Of a DNA stretch of 16,355 bases, positions 12,310-16,355 are shown piece after piece. Under the pieces are notes generated by a model, which worked only from the letters and a program-made list of their open reading frames with translations, made no database searches and had not been told where the DNA came from. This DNA comes from Candidatus Poseidoniaceae archaeon (GTDB taxonomy: Archaea; Thermoplasmatota; Poseidoniia; Poseidoniales; Poseidoniaceae): NCBI GenBank assembly GCA_013330925.1, contig DUHJ01000086.1:1-16355 (forward strand), in the 5' to 3' direction. Positions within the stretch are counted from its first letter, which is position 1. Each line of letters begins with the position of its first letter. The position numbers and the translations under genes are program-made.

Positions 12310-14484
12310 ATGGCGAAGCGAGGGGCGGCCGCGCTGCTCGTCCTCCTCATGTGCAGTCTCCCATTTGCGAGCGCATCGGCCGACACAACCCTCGTCACCC
12401 ATGACGAGGAACGCTTGGTGGTCCAAGGGAACGCAGGTGCAACATGGTCAACGACGCTCAACCTCGACGCAACCCAACGAGGTCTCTTCGTGGTTGCATG
12501 CGGAAGTTGCGAGGCAAGCGTCGAGGATGCGGCAGGAACCGCCCTCGCCTCCGGCGTAGGTGGCTTGGACCTCACCCACCGACCCGAAGTAGCCGGCACT
12601 TTGACCCTGCAGGTCACCTTCGTCGTGGAGGAAAGCGCCACCGTGCTCCTCCTCGCATCAACGATGACGGAGGTCCCCAACCGCCCCGCTCCGGGCGAGG
12701 ACGTCATCTCGACCGTCCTTGCCCCGTCCGGAGCGGGGGATGCATGGTGGACGGGAACCGACCACGTCCGTCTGAACGGTGGATGGCAAGGCGCAGCGAC
12801 GGCGGTGGTGAACGTCTCAGCGGATTCAACCGCATACGTCCTTGCAGAAACCGAAGAACCCGCATGGGTGGACGTGCTGGTGCAGCACGCCTCGAGCGAA
12901 ATTGACCTCCGACTCATCCTCCAAAACAACACTCTGGAAGTCACGCACGCAAGTTTGACGCTGACGCAAGACGACCTTCCGTTCAGCCATCGGATGTTCT
13001 TGGACGCAGATCAGCGGGCGATGATGCTCATCGAAGGTACGGCCCCAAACACAGGAGCCGCCGTGGCCATGGCGTCCCACCCGACTTCGGGGGCCATGGA
13101 TGAAGTGGCAGGAGAGGATTCCGAGCGGGTCGTGGGACACGGTGGTCAAATCAAGGTCTACGACGTCAACGACACTGATGCCTTGCGGGTCACACCGGCC
13201 TTAGGAACAGAATTTCGAGCCGAGCATCTGGTTCAGGGCACATGGGTGGCAACGTCGAACGCAACCTCCACCCAACCGAGGACGGTGTGGGCCCTTCCAG
13301 GCGCCGTTGCGCTTCGGTTGACGTGCATCAGCCCGACCTGCTCCGCGGACGTGGCGCTCACCGAAGCCTCTGACCTCCGCAGCGGCGAGGACGCGCAAGG
13401 TTACGTGGACCTGAGCGATGAACTCCTTCGCCAAGGAGGAAGTGCAGGGTACCTTCCGTTGAATGGAAGCGCAAACGGCCACCTCGTGCGCGCAACGCTC
13501 GACGTGGCCGACGTCTTCCCGTTCCAGATCGATGCTTGGGAAGATTCCATCCATTTGGTCAAGGTCACCGTATGGACCTCTGAACCGGTCATGCTGGAAC
13601 TGATTCCAATCGATCCAATCACTGGCACCGTCGACGAGGACGAGCGCAAGCACGAGGTGGTCAGCGGCCAAGGCGAGAGCCTCAGTGCGCAATTCGGCCG
13701 GGGTACGCACCTCGTTCGCATCAGTTTGGTCAACCCGGATGAGGTGCTGAACGGCACGTGGGGCAGCGATTTGGCCACGCTCAATTACACCTTGGAAATG
13801 GCCCATGGCGTGGTGGATGAAGGCGACGAACCGTGGTTTGAACCGGACGAGGCTTCTCAAATTTGGGGCGCAAGGGTCCGTTGGATCCTCGGGTTCTGTT
13901 TCTTGATCCCTGTGGCCTATCTTGCACGCATGCAGCGCAGGCGAACCTTGCTTGCAAACACCTTGCGCGCACAGCGTGAGCGCCTTCGACAGATCGTCGC
14001 TCGCCTTGACGAGGGCCGCCCAGTGGCTCAGGAACGACGGGACCTCCACCTCGCCCTCGATGCCGTGGCCACCTTGGATTTCGAAGACGCGTGCTTGAGT
14101 TGGGGGCAACCCGACCTGCAACATCGAACCGACGAACTTGCCTTTGCCGCCTGGCGTCTCGACCGACGCTTGGCACAGCACGGGGCGCATGTCGTGCTCG
14201 TTGGATTGGCTGCTGGCCCACGAACTTGGGAAGCGACGGCCTTGCGCTTCGACGCTCCCATCGGTGCGGCGTGTGAGGTCAAAGCGGTGGAACCGCGCTT
14301 CATGCATCACGGGGAGGACGTCTTCCTGGACACCATTCGAGCGGAGACGGTCGTGTTCCTGACCGTAGAACTGGACGGAGCGAACACCTTGGTGGACCTC
14401 GAAGTCAACGGCCTTGTGGACGCGAAACCAAGGGCAGCACGCGCAAGTGCACCGCTCGAACTCGTCTCCACCGAAGAGGCGTGA
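12310..14484 (+). CDS. Large secreted single-pass membrane protein with cytoplasmic helical/beta domain
   Basis: 724 residues from the ATG at 12310 (MAKRGAAALLVLLMCSLPF). An ATG at 12289 in the same frame would add seven residues ahead of a good signal peptide. After cleavage near Ala24 the ectodomain (to about 520) is beta-rich and strongly acidic, with several N-x-S/T sequons (NVS, NNT, NDT, NAT, NGS, NGT, NYT) and repeated jelly-roll-like edges such as GTLTLQVTFVVEESATVLLLA. A paired-cysteine element (VVACGSCEASV, TCISPTCSADV) occurs twice. One membrane helix (WILGFCFLIPVAYLA, about 524-541) is followed by RMQRRR. The remaining roughly 180 residues are cytoplasmic: a charged helix likely to form a coiled coil (RAQRERLRQIVARLDEGR), a second helical part, then a beta-rich end. 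I do not recognise the family. It is divergent from arcS, and its stop abuts that of dnaJ. Confidence 0.86.
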   Translation: MAKRGAAALLVLLMCSLPFASASADTTLVTHDEERLVVQGNAGATWSTTLNLDATQRGLFVVACGSCEASVEDAAGTALASGVGGLDLTHRPEVAGTLTLQVTFVVEESATVLLLASTMTEVPNRPAPGEDVISTVLAPSGAGDAWWTGTDHVRLNGGWQGAATAVVNVSADSTAYVLAETEEPAWVDVLVQHASSEIDLRLILQNNTLEVTHASLTLTQDDLPFSHRMFLDADQRAMMLIEGTAPNTGAAVAMASHPTSGAMDEVAGEDSERVVGHGGQIKVYDVNDTDALRVTPALGTEFRAEHLVQGTWVATSNATSTQPRTVWALPGAVALRLTCISPTCSADVALTEASDLRSGEDAQGYVDLSDELLRQGGSAGYLPLNGSANGHLVRATLDVADVFPFQIDAWEDSIHLVKVTVWTSEPVMLELIPIDPITGTVDEDERKHEVVSGQGESLSAQFGRGTHLVRISLVNPDEVLNGTWGSDLATLNYTLEMAHGVVDEGDEPWFEPDEASQIWGARVRWILGFCFLIPVAYLARMQRRRTLLANTLRAQRERLRQIVARLDEGRPVAQERRDLHLALDAVATLDFEDACLSWGQPDLQHRTDELAFAAWRLDRRLAQHGAHVVLVGLAAGPRTWEATALRFDAPIGAACEVKAVEPRFMHHGEDVFLDTIRAETVVFLTVELDGANTLVDLEVNGLVDAKPRAARASAPLELVSTEEA

Positions 14485-15600
14485 TCAACCGCCGCGCCTT
14501 CGCGTGTCGGCCTCTTCCCGAATTCTTTCGTGCAGGTCGCTCGGGGCCAAGTCCTCGCGCAACTCCTCAAGGGCGGTACGGATTTTTCGAGAAAGTTTGG
14601 TCGGCATGTGGAGCTTGAGCAGAACGATGACGTCACCACGCCCACCGCCACGCAACCGGGGGAATCCCCTGCGAGGGATGTCGATGGTGTCGCCTGCGGT
14701 CGAACCTTTTGGCACTCTGATTTCGAGGGGAGACCCGTCGAGGTGATCCAAAGTGATCGTGGTGCCGAGCGCCAAGTCCGCATAGCCGAGAGGAAGGGAC
14801 ATGATGAGGTCGCTCCGGCTCCGCTCAAACCAAGGATGTGGGGAGACTTCGAGTTCGACCAGGAAATCCCCTGCGGGTTGGCCGTCTCGGCCAGGTTCGC
14901 CTTTCCCACGCAGCCGAAGTCGTGTCCCGTCCTCCGCTCCGGCTGGAATGCCAAATCGGACGGTGGTGGTCCGCTCAACACGGCCTCGGCCCTTGCAGGC
15001 TTTGCAGGTGGTTCTGGGGATTTTCCCACGCCCATCGCATGACGAACAGGTGCGGTTTTGTTGCGTTTGGAACGGTCCCATCTGCACCACACGGGAAATG
15101 ACACCCCGTCCAGAGCAGTCTGTACAGGTGTCCAGCACCCCCCCTTCTGCCCCGGTGCTTGAGCATGGAGAACAAGGCGCTGGTAGGTCCAGTTCAATTT
15201 CTTCCTCGGTGCCGTTCATCACGTCTTCACTCGACACGGTGTGCCGGTAGAGGATGTCGCTGCCACGGCCGGAGCGTTGCCCACCGCCACCTCCTCCACC
15301 AAAGAAGGCTGAGAAAATGTCCGAACCACCGAAGAGGTCGCTCAAATCAACGTTGAAACCGCCACCAAAACCGCCGCTGGGTCCATCGTGGCCAAAGCGG
15401 TCGTATTGCCCCCGCTTCCCGGGGTCGGAGAGGACCGCATACGCTTCCTGAATCTCCTTGAAGCGGTCTTCGGCATCGGGCTCATCGCTTCGATCCGGGT
15501 GGTATTTGCGTGCCAGCCGTCGAAAGGCGTTCTTCAGCGCCTTCTCATCGGCATCGCGATCGAGGCCCAACACCTCGTAGTAATCGCGCTTCCCGCTCAT
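14485..15600 (-). CDS. dnaJ: Chaperone DnaJ (Hsp40, type I)
   Basis: DnaJ delivers unfolded clients to DnaK and stimulates its ATPase. All type I domains are present in 371 residues: the J domain (1-70) with the HPD triad at 34-36, a Gly/Phe-rich linker (73-107), and the zinc domain with four repeats, CSPCSSTG (143-150), CTDCSGRG (159-166), CSSCDGRG (185-192) and CKACKGRG (199-206). The C-terminal client-binding domains contain RLRGKGEPG, GDFLVELEVSPHPWFER and LGTTITLDHLDG. The first zinc repeat departs from CxxCxGxG (Ser in place of the first Gly), which is tolerated in the family. The type is bacterial-like, as usual for mesophilic archaea that acquired the DnaK system by transfer (established knowledge). 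No dnaK or grpE lies in this window. The ATG at 15600 fits the J-domain start, and a GC-rich hairpin precedes it. Confidence 0.97.
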   Translation of the reverse strand: MSGKRDYYEVLGLDRDADEKALKNAFRRLARKYHPDRSDEPDAEDRFKEIQEAYAVLSDPGKRGQYDRFGHDGPSGGFGGGFNVDLSDLFGGSDIFSAFFGGGGGGGQRSGRGSDILYRHTVSSEDVMNGTEEEIELDLPAPCSPCSSTGAEGGVLDTCTDCSGRGVISRVVQMGPFQTQQNRTCSSCDGRGKIPRTTCKACKGRGRVERTTTVRFGIPAGAEDGTRLRLRGKGEPGRDGQPAGDFLVELEVSPHPWFERSRSDLIMSLPLGYADLALGTTITLDHLDGSPLEIRVPKGSTAGDTIDIPRRGFPRLRGGGRGDVIVLLKLHMPTKLSRKIRTALEELREDLAPSDLHERIREEADTRRRGG

Positions 15601-15602
15601 CT

Positions 15603-15631
15603 CGGCCCCGGCTTGTCGGCTCGGGGGGCCG
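15603..15631 (-). promoter_or_regulatory. GC-rich hairpin immediately upstream of the dnaJ start
   Basis: On the - strand CGGCCCC (15631-15625) can pair with GGGGCCG (15609-15603), a seven-pair all-G/C stem with a 15-base loop. The 3' arm ends two bases before the dnaJ ATG, so the stem would cover any ribosome contact there. No T-run follows, so a terminator for the upstream gene is less likely. It may be chance in GC-rich DNA. Confidence 0.35.
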
Positions 15632-15657
15632 CCTTCAACCCAACGCCCCTGCGAAGG

Positions 15658-16350
15658 TCAGACGGAGACGGGTGGAAGGACCGTTCCACATTGGGGACAA
15701 AAGCGGTCCTCGGGCTCATGCCGGGCTCCACAAGCCCCGCAAGCATACACCGGTTCAGGTGGTGGCGCCATCTGGACCGGTGCAGCAGGGAACTGGGGGT
15801 CGTACGTCTCAGATGCACCGGGAATGGGCGCAACGGGCCGTGTGGCGATCAGCGGGTCATTTTCCGCCCGTTGGGTCAAGGCCGCACGCCTCCGCTCTTC
15901 GCGGAATTGGGCAAGGTCATCCCCACGACGAAAGAAGCGACCGAGGGCATCCAAAAAGCGGTCCATTCCAGACGCCTTGCCTGAAGCACCCACGGTACGC
16001 TGAACACCATCAGTGGGCTGTAGGCGCATTCCGTGCACCGTTTCGACGTCCACTTCCATCTCGATGTTGAGTTCGCTGCCCTCGCGCGTCAAGCCTCCAA
16101 CCTTGGCGCCGGCATCGATGCTGAGTGGACGTGATTCGGGAGGTGCATCGTTTCGGTCCCACAAACCCTGTTCTTCGGCTTTGAACACGGTCTTCAAGCC
16201 CTTCAAGGAGGCCGAGCGTCGATGCTCGTGGTCACGCTCCACCCTGGCTCGACGAAACAGGAGAAAACCCGCCGCGGCAAGCGCACCGTAGAAGACCCAG
16301 CGAAACCAAGGCGACACGTCAAGCATCGCATTGAGGGGTGTCACGGTCAC
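15658..16350 (-). CDS. Membrane-anchored protein with C-terminal zinc ribbon (5' end possibly outside window)
   Basis: 230 residues if begun at the GTG at 16350. An ATG at 16326 (MLDVSPWFRW) is also possible. The frame stays open to the window edge, where the preceding codons read as beta-like residues (DVTVTP), so this may be the tail of a longer secreted protein. One membrane helix (WFRWVFYGALAAAGFLLF, about 15-32) is followed by RRARVERDHEHRR, which places the rest in the cytoplasm. That part has a charged beta/coil region (SELNIEMEVDVETVHGMRL), a basic helix (FLDALGRFFRRGDDLAQFRE), a Pro/Ala-rich linker and a terminal zinc ribbon with Cys204, Cys207, Cys218 and Cys221 (CGAC, CPQC). I know no specific function. 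It lies 57 bases upstream of dnaJ on the same strand and may be co-transcribed with it. The architecture (membrane helix, then terminal zinc ribbon) recalls the protein at 6525-8567. Confidence 0.8.
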   Translation of the reverse strand: MTVTPLNAMLDVSPWFRWVFYGALAAAGFLLFRRARVERDHEHRRSASLKGLKTVFKAEEQGLWDRNDAPPESRPLSIDAGAKVGGLTREGSELNIEMEVDVETVHGMRLQPTDGVQRTVGASGKASGMDRFLDALGRFFRRGDDLAQFREERRRAALTQRAENDPLIATRPVAPIPGASETYDPQFPAAPVQMAPPPEPVYACGACGARHEPEDRFCPQCGTVLPPVSV

Positions 16351-16355
16351 GTCAA

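Noticed and set aside
12232..12426. N-terminal extension of arcS to the start at 12426
   Set aside because: It would overlap the signal peptide of the divergent surface-protein gene. Only the last part (from about 12285) could belong to the TGT-like domain.
13201..14310. A 369-codon open frame on the - strand opposite the surface protein at 12310-14484
   Set aside because: The + strand frame has a signal peptide, membrane helix and even composition. The antisense translation shows none of these.
14980..15175. Incomplete first zinc repeat of DnaJ (CSPCSSTG) as a sign of decay
   Set aside because: Both cysteines are present and the other three repeats are canonical. Variation after the second cysteine is common in the family.
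15254..15451. Proline-rich + strand frame (PPPPPPKK) opposite dnaJ
   Set aside because: It is the antisense of the DnaJ Gly/Phe-rich linker and is explained fully by that.

Overview
The window looks like a chromosomal stretch from a mesophilic euryarchaeon, most likely of the Thermoplasmatota / marine Poseidoniales (Marine Group II) kind. This is inferred from an archaeosine synthase, an archaeal-type uS15, archaeal-type GluRS and PheRS beta subunit, an archaeal RNase HII, and large signal-peptide proteins with Asp/Glu-rich ectodomains. GC content is high (around 60% by eye). Coding density is extreme: 14 genes, no gene-free stretch over 80 bases, and no tRNA, rRNA, CRISPR array or insertion sequence that I could see.

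Region A (1-6100, + strand) is one tight run: the C-terminal part of pheT, an SRAP-domain protein that shields abasic sites, a large surface protein with four Ig-like repeats, RNase HII (rnhB) and glutamyl-tRNA synthetase (gltX). Junctions are a few bases or overlap (ATGA at rnhB/gltX), which points to translational coupling. Two aminoacyl-tRNA synthetase genes bracket two nucleic-acid maintenance enzymes.

Region B (6101-12231, - strand, read right to left) holds arcS, rpsO (uS15), a protein that looks like a catalytically dead RecJ/Cdc45-type DHH homologue, a small helical protein of unknown function, a multi-pass surface protein with a C-terminal zinc ribbon, and a free-standing two-CBS protein. 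Several stop codons lie inside the Shine-Dalgarno sequence of the next gene.

Region C (12310-16355) has a third large single-pass surface protein on the + strand, divergent from arcS. It is followed on the - strand by dnaJ and a membrane-anchored zinc-ribbon protein that may run off the right edge. Both convergent gene pairs (gltX/CBS at 6100|6101 and surface protein/dnaJ at 14484|14485) have abutting stop codons with no spacer.

Themes: translation and tRNA modification (pheT, gltX, arcS, rpsO), nucleic-acid maintenance (SRAP, rnhB, RecJ-like), protein folding (dnaJ), and several uncharacterised envelope proteins whose different cytoplasmic ends suggest links from outside to inside. The most interesting candidate is the RecJ-like gene directly after rpsO, where the DHH motif reads DEE and the other metal-binding Asp positions also appear lost. 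All similarity statements are by-eye motif recognition; no searches were run.
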